Part shown: in pieces, positions 16,752 to 24,087 of the stretch
Layout: each line of letters starts with the position of its first letter
How positions within the stretch are numbered: the first letter of the stretch is position 1
Assembly: GCA_910579725.1 (NCBI GenBank)
Contig: CAJTUD010000022.1
Location: 1-39,292, forward strand
Origin: an uncultured Oscillospiraceae bacterium
GTDB lineage: Bacteria > Bacillota > Clostridia > Oscillospirales > Oscillospiraceae
Length of the DNA: 39,292 bases
Direction of reading: 5' to 3'
The notes under the pieces: generated by a model
What the model saw: the letters and a program-made list of their open reading frames with translations, nothing else
The model's database searches: none
What the model was told of the DNA's origin: nothing
Made by a program: the position numbers and the translations under genes

Positions 16752-17483
16752 TCAGCGGATGGCCGGAAAAATGTCCAACAGCTGGGCGAAATGGCTGATA
16801 AACCGGTCCGGTTGATTTGCCTCTGTGACGGTCTGGGGCTTCTTCCCTGGGTACTGCACCCCAATGGTCATGCCCAGGCCCGCCGCCTTGGCCCCCACGA
16901 TGTCCCGGTCCAGATTGTCGCCCACGTAGCAAGTACGTCCGGGGTCGCTCCCGCACTCCGCCAGGGCGTAATAGTAAATGGCGGGGTGTGGCTTCCGAAT
17001 CAGGCACACGGAGGACTGCTGCACTGTCTTGAAGTAGGGGCGCAGTCCGTCATGATCCAGCCACTCGTCCACTTCTTCCGTACCTACCAGGTCGCTGACA
17101 ATACCCAGCGTGTATCCCCTCTTGTGCAGCTCCTTAATAGTCTCAATGCCGCCGTCGGTGACGACCCGCTCTCCCTTGGTCTTGCGGTAAGCATAGGTCA
17201 TCTCGTCCGCTGCCGCCTCCACCCTCTCCCGGGGAAAATCGTAGGCCAGCCAGCGGGTCCACAGCTCCTTCACCGGCGCCTCGCAATAGAAGGTCAGCGC
17301 CCACTCCCGGTACTTGTCATACCGGGGCTCGATGACATTCCTGTAAAAATCGATGGGATCTTCCTTCACGCCCAGCAGCCGGGTAATGGTCTCCTTAGCC
17401 TCCCGCTGATAGGCCTCGTCCTTCCGAATCACCCGGAAGGTATCTCCCAGATCTACAAAAATAGTGTCGATTTGTCTCTCCAT
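16752..17483 (-). CDS. HAD-superfamily hydrolase paralogue 1
   Basis: A 243-residue HAD protein with an alpha-helical cap after motif I. Motif I is VDLGDT with nucleophile Asp11, but Gly13 replaces the usual second Asp. Motif II is LGIVSD, motif III IRKPHPAIY with the Lys, and motif IV YVGDNLDRDIVGA. The start is ATG 17483, well inside a longer open frame. It lies 19 nt after paralogue 2 and 71 nt before the permuted phosphoglycerate mutase. I expect a cytosolic phosphatase of a small phospho-metabolite; the substrate is unknown. Confidence 0.88.
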   Translation of the reverse strand: MERQIDTIFVDLGDTFRVIRKDEAYQREAKETITRLLGVKEDPIDFYRNVIEPRYDKYREWALTFYCEAPVKELWTRWLAYDFPRERVEAAADEMTYAYRKTKGERVVTDGGIETIKELHKRGYTLGIVSDLVGTEEVDEWLDHDGLRPYFKTVQQSSVCLIRKPHPAIYYYALAECGSDPGRTCYVGDNLDRDIVGAKAAGLGMTIGVQYPGKKPQTVTEANQPDRFISHFAQLLDIFPAIR

Positions 17484-17502
17484 AGGTGCCAGCCCCTTTC
17501 CG

Positions 17503-18225
17503 TCACTGCAAAATGGGAAGGTCCAGAATCTCCTGGAACTGATGCACGATATAATCCGGCCGGTTGGCGTCAGTGATGGTCTTTTTCGCCAGTTTTTCCG
17601 GGGAGATGAACAAGATATTGGCCCCGATGCCCGCCGCCTTGGCGCCGGTGATGTCCCGGCCCAGGTTGTCGGCCACACTGACGCACTCCTCCGGTTCCAG
17701 GCCCAGCTCCTCGCAGCCCATATGATAGATCTTCGGATCCGGCTTCCGGATATGGCACACGGAGGAGAGCACCACCGCGTCAAAATACTGGGCCAGTCCG
17801 TCCTCCCGGAGCCAGTCAGGGATCTCGTTCTCCCCGATGAGGTTGGAGATGATCCCCAGCCGGAAGCCCCGCTCGTAGAGCCCCCGGATCACCTGCAGCC
17901 CGCCGGGCACCACGTGCCGCAGGCCCTTCACCTGCCGGTACTGGTAGGTGAGCTCGTGGCACACAGCCGCCAGACGTTCCTTGTCCAGCTCAGGAAGCAG
18001 CCATTTGTCCCACAGCTCGAAGTCCCCGGCTTCCTTATTTTCCGTCAGGGCCCAATCCCGATAGGGGGCGTAGCGCTCCTCCACCATATCGATAAAATCC
18101 TGCACATCTGTCCGGCCAACCAGCTCCGCCATGCGGGCCCTGGCCTTCTTCTGGTGCTCCGGGGCCTCCTCGCAGATGCGCAGCGTCCCTCCCAGGTCGA
18201 AAAACACGCCCTTGATCTTTTTCAT
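17503..18225 (-). CDS. HAD-superfamily hydrolase paralogue 2
   Basis: A 240-residue HAD protein closely similar to its three neighbours. Motif I is FFDLGGTLR (nucleophile Asp10; Gly12 in place of the second Asp), motif II LGIISN, motif III IRKPDPKIY, motif IV SVADNLGRDITGAKAAG. The cap region contains the shared ERYAPYRDWALTENKEAG-like pattern also found in paralogue 1. The ATG follows GAGGAG by 8 nt and is 4 nt from the end of paralogue 3, indicating tight operon organisation. Confidence 0.88.
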   Translation of the reverse strand: MKKIKGVFFDLGGTLRICEEAPEHQKKARARMAELVGRTDVQDFIDMVEERYAPYRDWALTENKEAGDFELWDKWLLPELDKERLAAVCHELTYQYRQVKGLRHVVPGGLQVIRGLYERGFRLGIISNLIGENEIPDWLREDGLAQYFDAVVLSSVCHIRKPDPKIYHMGCEELGLEPEECVSVADNLGRDITGAKAAGIGANILFISPEKLAKKTITDANRPDYIVHQFQEILDLPILQ

Positions 18226-18229
18226 CGTC

Positions 18230-18961
18230 TCAGCTCCTCGGCGGGAACAGATCCAGCAGCTCCCGGATGGCCTTGATCCGGTAGTCCGGCATCACGGTGG
18301 GCGCCTTACCCTCCCGGTCGGCGGTGCCTGCGTCCTCGAAGAGGATCATGCTGCCGTATCCGGCGTCCACCGCGCCCTCCACGTCCCGCACCGGGTTGTC
18401 GCCCACATATGCGCAGTTCTCCGGTACGGAACCGGCGCACCGGGAGGCCAGCAGGTAGATAGCCGGGTCGGGCTTCCGCAGCCGGACTTTAGAGGAAAGA
18501 ATCACCGTTTTGAAACAGTCCGCCACCCCGTCATGGCACATCCAGTCAGGGATTTCCGTCTCCGTGATGGTGTTGGCGATGATGCCCAGCTTGTAGCCCC
18601 GGCGCTTGAGCTCAATAAGGGTTTCCTTCACGCCGTCGTGTGGTACCCGCCGCCCATCGTGGTCCCGCCACAGCCGGGTCAGCCGGGCCGCGTTGGGAGC
18701 AATCCGCTCTGCCGGGTAGTCCGGCAGCAGATATTGCAACCACAGCTCCATCTCCGACACATCCAGCAGAATATCCTTGGCCCACTTCCGGTATGCCTTC
18801 CAATTCTTTGTCAGCTTCTCAAAGAACACATCGTGGGGTTCCCCCGCCCCCACCAGCTCCATCAGCGCCCTGTCCGCAGCTGCGGAGAACTCCCTGTCCT
18901 CCACTACATATCTCAGCGTCGCGCCCACATCAAAAAAGATGGTATCAATGTTGCGGTTCAT
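18230..18961 (-). CDS. HAD-superfamily hydrolase paralogue 3, doubly altered motifs
   Basis: A 243-residue HAD protein. Motif I is FFDVGATLR (Asp11, Gly13). Motif II is LGIIANT, so the usual Ser/Thr that contacts phosphate is Ala here, unlike in the other three copies. Motif III LRKPDPAIY and motif IV YVGDNPVRDVEGA are intact. It overlaps paralogue 4 by 4 nt, with GGAGGAG ahead of its start. It might be a slower enzyme or a non-catalytic partner; sequence alone cannot decide. Confidence 0.86.
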   Translation of the reverse strand: MNRNIDTIFFDVGATLRYVVEDREFSAAADRALMELVGAGEPHDVFFEKLTKNWKAYRKWAKDILLDVSEMELWLQYLLPDYPAERIAPNAARLTRLWRDHDGRRVPHDGVKETLIELKRRGYKLGIIANTITETEIPDWMCHDGVADCFKTVILSSKVRLRKPDPAIYLLASRCAGSVPENCAYVGDNPVRDVEGAVDAGYGSMILFEDAGTADREGKAPTVMPDYRIKAIRELLDLFPPRS

Positions 18962-19722
18962 TGTTTCTCCTCCTCATTCTCCTTACGGATGATCCCGGGA
19001 ATCTCTTTCAGCTCTGAAATAATATGGTCGGGCTTCAGGCCGGAATTCTCCAGCCCCCGGTCCCGTTTGGCCGCACCGGGGTTCCGAATCTGGATCATCA
19101 GCCTCCACCCGGCGTTCCGGACGCCCTGCACATCCCGGGAGAGGGTGTCCCCCACATAGGCCAGCTCCTCCGGCCGCAGTTCCAGTTCCCTTTCCGCCGC
19201 CCGGAAAATCTCCGCCGACGGCTTCCGGATTCCTGTAGCACTGGAGAGAATCATGCAGTCCATATAGTTCCGGACGCCGTATTCCTCCAGAAAATGGGGC
19301 GCTACCGACAGGGATATGATATTGCTGATGAGCCCCAGTTTCATCCCCATGCTCCGGAGCGCGTCCAACGTCTCTTTTAACCAGGGCCTTCGGATCACTC
19401 GGACCCGCTCATAGTCATAGAGGAAACTCAGTTCCTCCGCGATGGGAGCCAGCCGCTCCCTGCCGATCTGCCAGTCCCGCAGGTACCAGTCGCTCCAGAT
19501 CTCCGCCGGAGGCCGCTCCCGCAGGTCCTTTTCAGATACGTGCTTGTAGGCCTCTCCGTTCTCATGGAGCCGCCGGGCCAATGTCTCCGGGTCCGCGTCC
19601 AACGCAATCCCGTAATCCGCCAGCCGCTCCAGTAGCCGCCGCGCAAACCAGACATCCCGTCCCTCCGGCGAATCAGCCACGTGCAGCGTGCCGCCCAGAT
19701 CAAATAGGACGCCTCGGATCAT
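18958..19722 (-). CDS. HAD-superfamily hydrolase paralogue 4, first gene of the cluster
   Basis: A 254-residue HAD protein starting MIRGVLFDLGGTLHV (Asp8 nucleophile; Gly10 in place of the second Asp), with motif II LGLISNI, motif III IRKPSAEIF and motif IV YVGDTLSRDVQGV. The ATG at 19722 follows GGGAGGT by 9 nt; the upstream in-frame start at 19740 overlaps that site. It is the promoter-proximal gene of the four-HAD/phosphoglycerate-mutase operon and faces the divergent LacI gene across a 402-nt control region. Confidence 0.87.
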   Translation of the reverse strand: MIRGVLFDLGGTLHVADSPEGRDVWFARRLLERLADYGIALDADPETLARRLHENGEAYKHVSEKDLRERPPAEIWSDWYLRDWQIGRERLAPIAEELSFLYDYERVRVIRRPWLKETLDALRSMGMKLGLISNIISLSVAPHFLEEYGVRNYMDCMILSSATGIRKPSAEIFRAAERELELRPEELAYVGDTLSRDVQGVRNAGWRLMIQIRNPGAAKRDRGLENSGLKPDHIISELKEIPGIIRKENEEEKQ

Positions 19723-19762
19723 TCTTTCCACCTCCCGCAAAACAGAACGCCCGCTTTAGTTC

Positions 19763-19818
19763 AAACGTTTCCGGCTTTTCTATGTTCGGATTATACCATA
19801 TATCCTCTCATCCGTCAA
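19763..19818 (-). promoter_or_regulatory. Promoter and candidate LacI operator for the HAD cluster
   Basis: On the minus strand TTGACG (19813-19818) and TATAAT (19790-19795) are 17 bp apart and point at the HAD cluster. The palindromic core AAACGTTT at 19763-19770 lies about 13-20 nt past the expected transcription start, where a LacI-type repressor would block elongation. AANCGNTT cores are typical of LacI-family operators. The rest of 19723-20124 is AT-rich with no gene. Confidence 0.6.
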
Positions 19819-20047
19819 CCATATTTGCAGTTCATCCGCCGCTTATACGGTGCATTTTTCGAGAATCGGGCCAAGCGTCGAATGATTCCGGCAATTTTTC
19901 CGATCTCTTGCCTTTATTTCCCGGCAAACATTCGGAGAGATTCCTATTTTATTCCGAAATTTATGCATATTCCGTCTTTTTGACGAATCTAACGGCATAC
20001 CAACTGTGCATAACTACAGAAATTTTGCAAAATTCACCAAATACCAC

Positions 20048-20076
20048 TTGCAATTCTGTGCGTTAAGCTTTACAAT
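20048..20076 (+). promoter_or_regulatory. Promoter of the LacI-family gene
   Basis: TTGCAA (20048-20053) and TACAAT (20071-20076) are 17 bp apart, about 50 nt upstream of the regulator start. No AAACGTTT core overlaps it. Confidence 0.65.
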
Positions 20077-20124
20077 AAATTTACGAAAAATAATTCAGAT
20101 TATTTCCGTACCGGAGGGCAAGAA

Positions 20125-21129
20125 ATGAAAAATGTAACTATCAAAGATGTCGCGAAAGCGGCCGGCGTTTCCTATTCCACCGTCTCCCGCGCCCTCTCCG
20201 GCAGCCCGGAGATCAGCGTGGACACCCGGGAGCGCATCCTCCAGGTGTGCAAGGACATGAACTACACCGCCAATACCGTCGCCCGGGCCATGGTCATGAA
20301 GAGCACCAAGCTGCTGGGACTGATTCTGACAGGAGTCAACAACCCCTTCATGTCGGATCTGGCCTATCACATTGACCGGCAGGCCAGGGCCAGGGGGTAT
20401 AATATCATTTTGTGCAACTCCTCCCGGGACCTGGAGCAGGAGAAGGAGCTTTTCGAGCTGATGATCGGCCGGCAGGTGGACGGCATCATCCTGGTCCCCT
20501 CAGGTCCAGAGAGTTACGAGAAGCTGCGCCCCTATCTCTCCCGCCTGCCCACAGTGTTTGTGGGAGAGAACCTCCGGGAGGTGCCGGAGAGCTACGTCTC
20601 TGTGGACAACTACCGCGGGGCGTACATGGGCGTGGAATATCTCCACGGCCTGGGCCACCGGGAGATTCTCTATTTCGGCCGCCGCCGGGGCAGCACCACC
20701 CATCAGCTCCGTTCCGAGGGCTATGCCGCCGCCTGTCAGGAACTGGGCCTGACGCCTCAGTACTGCAACAACACCTTCCCTCTGACCTCCATCAAATACG
20801 GCTACCAGCTGGCCAAGCAGCTTTTCGCCCAGGAGCGGCACTTCACCGCCATTTTTGCCGCCACGGACACCAACGCGCTGGGGGTGATTCAAGCCGCAGA
20901 GGAGAGCGGGGTCCGCATTCCGGAGGACGTATCGCTTCTGGGCTTTGACAATATCCGATACAGCAGTCTTCCCCGGATCAACCTGACCACCATCGAGCAG
21001 CCCATGAAAATGCTGGCTTCCGTGGCGGTGGACAGCCTGCTGGACAAAATCCAGAGCGAGCTGGCCGGGTATACCCACCGGATTCTTACGCCCACCCTTA
21101 TTGAGCGCTCCTCCTGCCGGCGTCTGTAA
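20125..21129 (+). CDS. LacI-family transcriptional repressor
   Basis: A 334-residue regulator of standard length. The N-terminal HTH with hinge (VTIKDVAKAAGVSYSTVSRALSG, then TANTVARAMVMKST) occupies about residues 3-60, and a periplasmic-binding-protein-like effector domain fills the remainder (LGLILTGVNNPFMSDLA; VPEDVSLLGFDNI-like IPEDVSLLGFDNI). GGAGGGCAAGAA precedes the ATG. It diverges from the HAD/phosphoglycerate-mutase operon, whose promoter contains a fitting operator core, so that operon is its likely target. The effector is unknown; a sugar or sugar phosphate would be typical. Confidence 0.93.
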   Translation: MKNVTIKDVAKAAGVSYSTVSRALSGSPEISVDTRERILQVCKDMNYTANTVARAMVMKSTKLLGLILTGVNNPFMSDLAYHIDRQARARGYNIILCNSSRDLEQEKELFELMIGRQVDGIILVPSGPESYEKLRPYLSRLPTVFVGENLREVPESYVSVDNYRGAYMGVEYLHGLGHREILYFGRRRGSTTHQLRSEGYAAACQELGLTPQYCNNTFPLTSIKYGYQLAKQLFAQERHFTAIFAATDTNALGVIQAAEESGVRIPEDVSLLGFDNIRYSSLPRINLTTIEQPMKMLASVAVDSLLDKIQSELAGYTHRILTPTLIERSSCRRL

Positions 21130-21194
21130 TCCATTAACGGGAACGGTTTGGAGACTTCCGGCTTTCAGGGTATCCGCCGGCCCCCTTGCAGATG

Positions 21195-21232
21195 GTATAG
21201 TCGACACACTTTTTCAAGTGTGTCGACTATAC
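21195..21232. repeat. 17-bp perfect palindrome downstream of lacI
   Basis: Arms 21195-21211 and 21216-21232 (left arm GTATAGTCGACACACTT) are perfectly complementary around a 4-nt loop, with a further G-T pair outside. No U-tract follows. It is longer and cleaner than needed for termination of the LacI transcript. Confidence 0.8.
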
Positions 21233-21330
21233 TTGTAAGAATGCTGCGAGATTCAAGAGGACGGACCGGATGTCGTTGGAGCTTGGCAAGCGGCAGATTC
21301 TCTGATCCGAGGCGCCTTTACTGCAAAAAG

Positions 21331-21363
21331 AGGAGGGGGACATCCTGAAGATATCCCCCTCCT
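21331..21363 (-). terminator. Intrinsic terminator of the GntR pair
   Basis: Arms 21331-21344 and 21350-21363 form a 14-bp stem with one mismatch and a 5-nt loop. On the minus strand it is followed by a U-rich stretch (complement of 21325-21329), 11 nt after the GntR stop codon. Confidence 0.88.
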
Positions 21364-21373
21364 CCAAATCAAA

Positions 21374-22027
21374 CTATTTCTGTTGCGGAGCCAAATGAGT
21401 CAGTATGTTTTCCATACTGCGGCGGATATGCCGGTCCATCAATTCGCCGGATCCTTTTTCATCCCGCCGCTCCAGAGCTTCCATAATCTGCGCGTGTTCC
21501 GCCATGGAAATCTGGGCGTAGTCCTCCCTTGTTACCTTGTGCCCCATGGACAGGCCGTTCCAAAGCTGGGACAAGAGCTGTTTGATCTTCCGGTTTCCTG
21601 CGGCTTCCCAGATTTCCATGTGGAATGCCTGGTTGAAATTTCCGTACTCCTGAGAGTCGTGCCGCTCCAGTGCCCGCCGGGCGTGATCAAAGGCGTTGCG
21701 CACCCGGCTCAGATTCGCTCCGCTCCGGGAGGCGGCCATGGCGGCCTCCCGCTCCAGAATGGCCCGCAGTTCATAGTGCTCCCGGATCATTCGGGCGTCC
21801 ACACCGAGAATCACTGCGCCCCGGTTGGGCCGCAGTTCAATGAGTCCCTCCTGGGTCAGCTGCTGGAAGGCTTCCCGGATCGGTGTCACGGAAACGCCCA
21901 GCATCTGCGCGGCCTCCTTCAGCGTCAGCTCTCTCCCCGCCTCCAGTTTATGGGAAAGGATCGCTTCCCGCAGGGCTGACGCGACCCGCTCCCGCGCCGG
22001 AAGCAGCGTAATGGGGGACAATTCCAT
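21374..22027 (-). CDS. GntR-family regulator with FCD domain (copy 1)
   Basis: A 217-residue regulator with an N-terminal winged helix (about residues 10-75; TLKEAAQMLGVSVTPIREAFQQLTQEGL) and a C-terminal FCD domain (about 85-210) with the metal-binding His pattern around AFHMEIWEAAGN, AEHAQIMEAL and MDRHI. FCD regulators often respond to organic acids. It begins 4 nt after copy 2, with GAGGTG as ribosome-binding site, so the two are co-transcribed. It is probably a regulator of the adjacent tartrate genes. Confidence 0.92.
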   Translation of the reverse strand: MELSPITLLPARERVASALREAILSHKLEAGRELTLKEAAQMLGVSVTPIREAFQQLTQEGLIELRPNRGAVILGVDARMIREHYELRAILEREAAMAASRSGANLSRVRNAFDHARRALERHDSQEYGNFNQAFHMEIWEAAGNRKIKQLLSQLWNGLSMGHKVTREDYAQISMAEHAQIMEALERRDEKGSGELMDRHIRRSMENILTHLAPQQK

Positions 22028-22031
22028 GGTT

Positions 22032-22652
22032 TCACCTCTTCGTTGCCGCCGCGCAGAGCGCCGCGTAATACTCCCGGACGGCGGCTTCTGCCGCTGGCGT
22101 ATCCTCCCGCTTCAAGCAGGTGAGGATCATTTCATCCCTTCGCAGGAGCTCCTCTTCCTTCAGTGAGACTGCATCCAGGCACAGCCCCCGCCGCCGGAGC
22201 TCATGGAGCTGGTGCAGCGAGGGATTGTCCAGAGCCAGACTCAGCGCCAGATGGAAGGCGTTTTCCCAATGGAGGAATGCATTGCGGGGACCCTCTCCAG
22301 CCGCCCTCCGGGCGCTTTCCAGCGCTTTCTCCGCTCCGCTGGAGGTCCAGCCGGCGGAAATCTGGCTGACGATCTCCGCTTCTATGGCCGCCATCATCCG
22401 AAAATTCTGCCGGATCCGCCGGGGCGTCGGTCCAATGACGCGAACGTGACGGTTGGGCAGGCGCTGGAGCAGGCCCTCGTTCTCCAGCTGCAAAAACGCC
22501 TCCCGCACAGGGATGCGGGACACCGCCAATGCCTGAGAAACATTTTCCTGTGTCAGCTCCTCGCCGTCCGGTACCCGGCTGGTGGAGATTTCCCTCCGCA
22601 GCAGAGCCGCGACGCGGTCTTTCAAAGATAAATTGGATACGGGATCAACCAT
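22032..22652 (-). CDS. GntR-family regulator with FCD-like domain (copy 2)
   Basis: A 206-residue regulator. The winged helix (EELTQENVSQALAVSRIPVREAFLQLENEGLLQ) is intact; the FCD-like domain is shorter and has fewer obvious metal-binding histidines than copy 1. The ATG at 22652 has GGAG 7 nt upstream; the longer frame from 22730 would start within the promoter region, so it is rejected. The gene has its own promoter and a palindromic site in its 5' untranslated region, suggesting autoregulation. Confidence 0.88.
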   Translation of the reverse strand: MVDPVSNLSLKDRVAALLRREISTSRVPDGEELTQENVSQALAVSRIPVREAFLQLENEGLLQRLPNRHVRVIGPTPRRIRQNFRMMAAIEAEIVSQISAGWTSSGAEKALESARRAAGEGPRNAFLHWENAFHLALSLALDNPSLHQLHELRRRGLCLDAVSLKEEELLRRDEMILTCLKREDTPAAEAAVREYYAALCAAATKR

Positions 22653-22678
22653 ACTGAATCTCCGCCCTGTCAGCAAAT

Positions 22679-22693
22679 TGGATACAATATCCA
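22679..22693. promoter_or_regulatory. Candidate GntR operator in the copy 2 leader
   Basis: TGGATA (22679-22684), 3-nt spacer, TATCCA (22688-22693) lies between the promoter and the start codon. The same half-site TGGATAC recurs as an inverted pair at the promoter of the SLC13-ttdAB operon (26306-26343), which ties the regulators to that operon. Confidence 0.55.
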
Positions 22694-22709
22694 TTTTCGG
22701 GCAGTTTTC

Positions 22710-22737
22710 ATTATACACGCTTTTTTCCAAAATGCAA
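22710..22737 (-). promoter_or_regulatory. Promoter of the GntR pair
   Basis: On the minus strand TTGCAT (22732-22737) and a perfect TATAAT (22710-22715) are separated by 16 bp, directly after the DUF1847 stop codon. Confidence 0.7.
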
Positions 22738-22742
22738 CCTCT

Positions 22743-23366
22743 CTACAAAATCCGGTCCTTAAAATATCCCTCCTCGCAGTAGATCGCCGCCAGCGGGTTA
22801 TGTCCCAGCACCCGGTCCTTTGCCGCCAATGTGGTCACAAGGGCGTCAGAATACTTGTAAAACAGGGAGTCGTGTCCCACGCAGAGGCCCAGGGCAATAT
22901 TGAACTGAGTCTTCTGCCCGTTGAGCAGCAGCGCCTGCGCAATGGGGTTGCACATGGGCTCGAACCGGCCGGGGCGCACCTTGCCCTCCTCCGGTATGCC
23001 GCAGACGGTCTTGTCCACGCCGCCGGTCTTGCAAATCACGGACACGACCTCCAGTCCCGCCCGGCGCAGGAGATCATCCACCACTTTGGCCTCCTTCCGC
23101 AGCCCCCGGCAGAAGGCCAGCCCCACCCGGGTATATCCCATGTGCAGGCAAAGCTGAATCGTTTCCTTGATCCGGGGCCACTGGCAGTATCCCATGGCCT
23201 CCAGCTCTGAGGCGGTAATGTAAAAATCCCGGTTCTCCGGGAGCTGATAGGCTGCTTGCGCTTTCCCCATCAGCGGCCCGTCCCGCATGGGGCAGTTTTT
23301 GGGCAGCAGATCCGGATTTTCCCGGCTGCAGGCGTGAATGGCGCATTGGGCGCAGGTGTACGTCAT
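22743..23366 (-). CDS. DUF1847 family cysteine-rich, putative metal-binding protein
   Basis: A 207-residue protein starting MTYTCAQCAIHACSREN with a cluster of cysteines (CxxC, CxxxxxC) near the N-terminus and further cysteines in LAFCRGL, SVICKTGG, EPMCNPIA, GLCVGHD and AIYCEEG. This matches DUF1847, thought to bind metal but of unknown function. The ATG at 23366 follows GGAGGA by 7 nt. It lies between ttdB and the GntR genes, past a terminator, so it may be expressed by read-through. Confidence 0.83.
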   Translation of the reverse strand: MTYTCAQCAIHACSRENPDLLPKNCPMRDGPLMGKAQAAYQLPENRDFYITASELEAMGYCQWPRIKETIQLCLHMGYTRVGLAFCRGLRKEAKVVDDLLRRAGLEVVSVICKTGGVDKTVCGIPEEGKVRPGRFEPMCNPIAQALLLNGQKTQFNIALGLCVGHDSLFYKYSDALVTTLAAKDRVLGHNPLAAIYCEEGYFKDRIL

Positions 23367-23424
23367 TTTGTTTCCTCCTCCCGCCGCCTCTGAAGGGCGG
23401 CGCTTTTCTTTTATCCGGAACGGC

Positions 23425-23451
23425 AAAAAGCGGGGACAGAGCCCCGCTTTT
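23425..23451 (-). terminator. Intrinsic terminator after ttdB
   Basis: AAAAGCGGGG (23426-23435) pairs with CCCCGCTTTT (23442-23451) around a 6-nt loop; on the minus strand U5 follows. It lies 4 nt past the ttdB stop codon. Confidence 0.9.
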
Positions 23452-23454
23452 GTG

Positions 23455-24087
23455 CTATTTGATAAAGCTGACGTGCTTGCAGATTTCCGCCGCGGCGGCG
23501 TCCTTCTTCTGGTTGAAAATCACCTTGTTTTCTTCGAACATATTCCGGCCCTGAGCGTCGATGGACACGATCAGCGGCCCGAACTCCTTCACCTTGCAGC
23601 ACCACAGAGTCTCCGGCATCCCCAGCTCGTCCCAGTGGTGCTCGGCGATGCGCTCCACTTCGGTGGCGGCAACTACGGCGCAGCCTGCGGGGAACACGCA
23701 GTGGATAGCGCCGAATTCCTTGCAGGCCCGCTCGGTGTTGGGGCCCATACCGCCCTTGCCCACAATAACCCGGACACCGGTGGCTTTGGTGAACTCATAT
23801 TCGAACTTCTCCATCCGCATGGAGGTGGTAGGACCCACAGACACCATCTCATAGGTATCCTCCTGCCCCTCAATTGGACGGACAATGGGTCCTGCGTGAA
23901 AGATAGCCTTGCCGCGGATGTCATAGGGCAGCTCACGCCCGCCCTCCACCAGACGGCGGTGGGCTACGTCCCGGCAGGTCATCAGGTCGCCGTCCAGCCA
24001 GACAATGTCGCCGATTTTGATATCCGCCAAGTCCTCGGCGCTGACCGGCGTAATCAGGACTTTCTTTCCGTTTCTTACTTCGATCAT
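23455..24087 (-). CDS. ttdB: L(+)-tartrate dehydratase beta subunit (class I fumarase-type)
   Basis: A 210-residue protein closely following the TtdB pattern: ADIKIGDIVWLDGDLMTCRD, PYDIRGKAIFHAGPIVRP, MVSVGPTTSMRME, GKGGMGPNTERAC and VKEFGPLIVSIDAQGRN. With TtdA it forms a 4Fe-4S heteromer that dehydrates L-tartrate to oxaloacetate. The start overlaps the ttdA stop by one base (TAATG). Class I two-subunit fumarases are near relatives, so fumarate hydratase is the main alternative; the detailed match is nearer to TtdB as I recall it. Confidence 0.85.
   Translation of the reverse strand: MIEVRNGKKVLITPVSAEDLADIKIGDIVWLDGDLMTCRDVAHRRLVEGGRELPYDIRGKAIFHAGPIVRPIEGQEDTYEMVSVGPTTSMRMEKFEYEFTKATGVRVIVGKGGMGPNTERACKEFGAIHCVFPAGCAVVAATEVERIAEHHWDELGMPETLWCCKVKEFGPLIVSIDAQGRNMFEENKVIFNQKKDAAAAEICKHVSFIK

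Noticed and set aside
16681..17007. N-terminal extension of the phosphoglycerate mutase frame
   Set aside because: It overlaps HAD paralogue 1 in another frame, is Arg/Gly-rich, and the ATG at 16680 has a good ribosome-binding site where family sequence begins.
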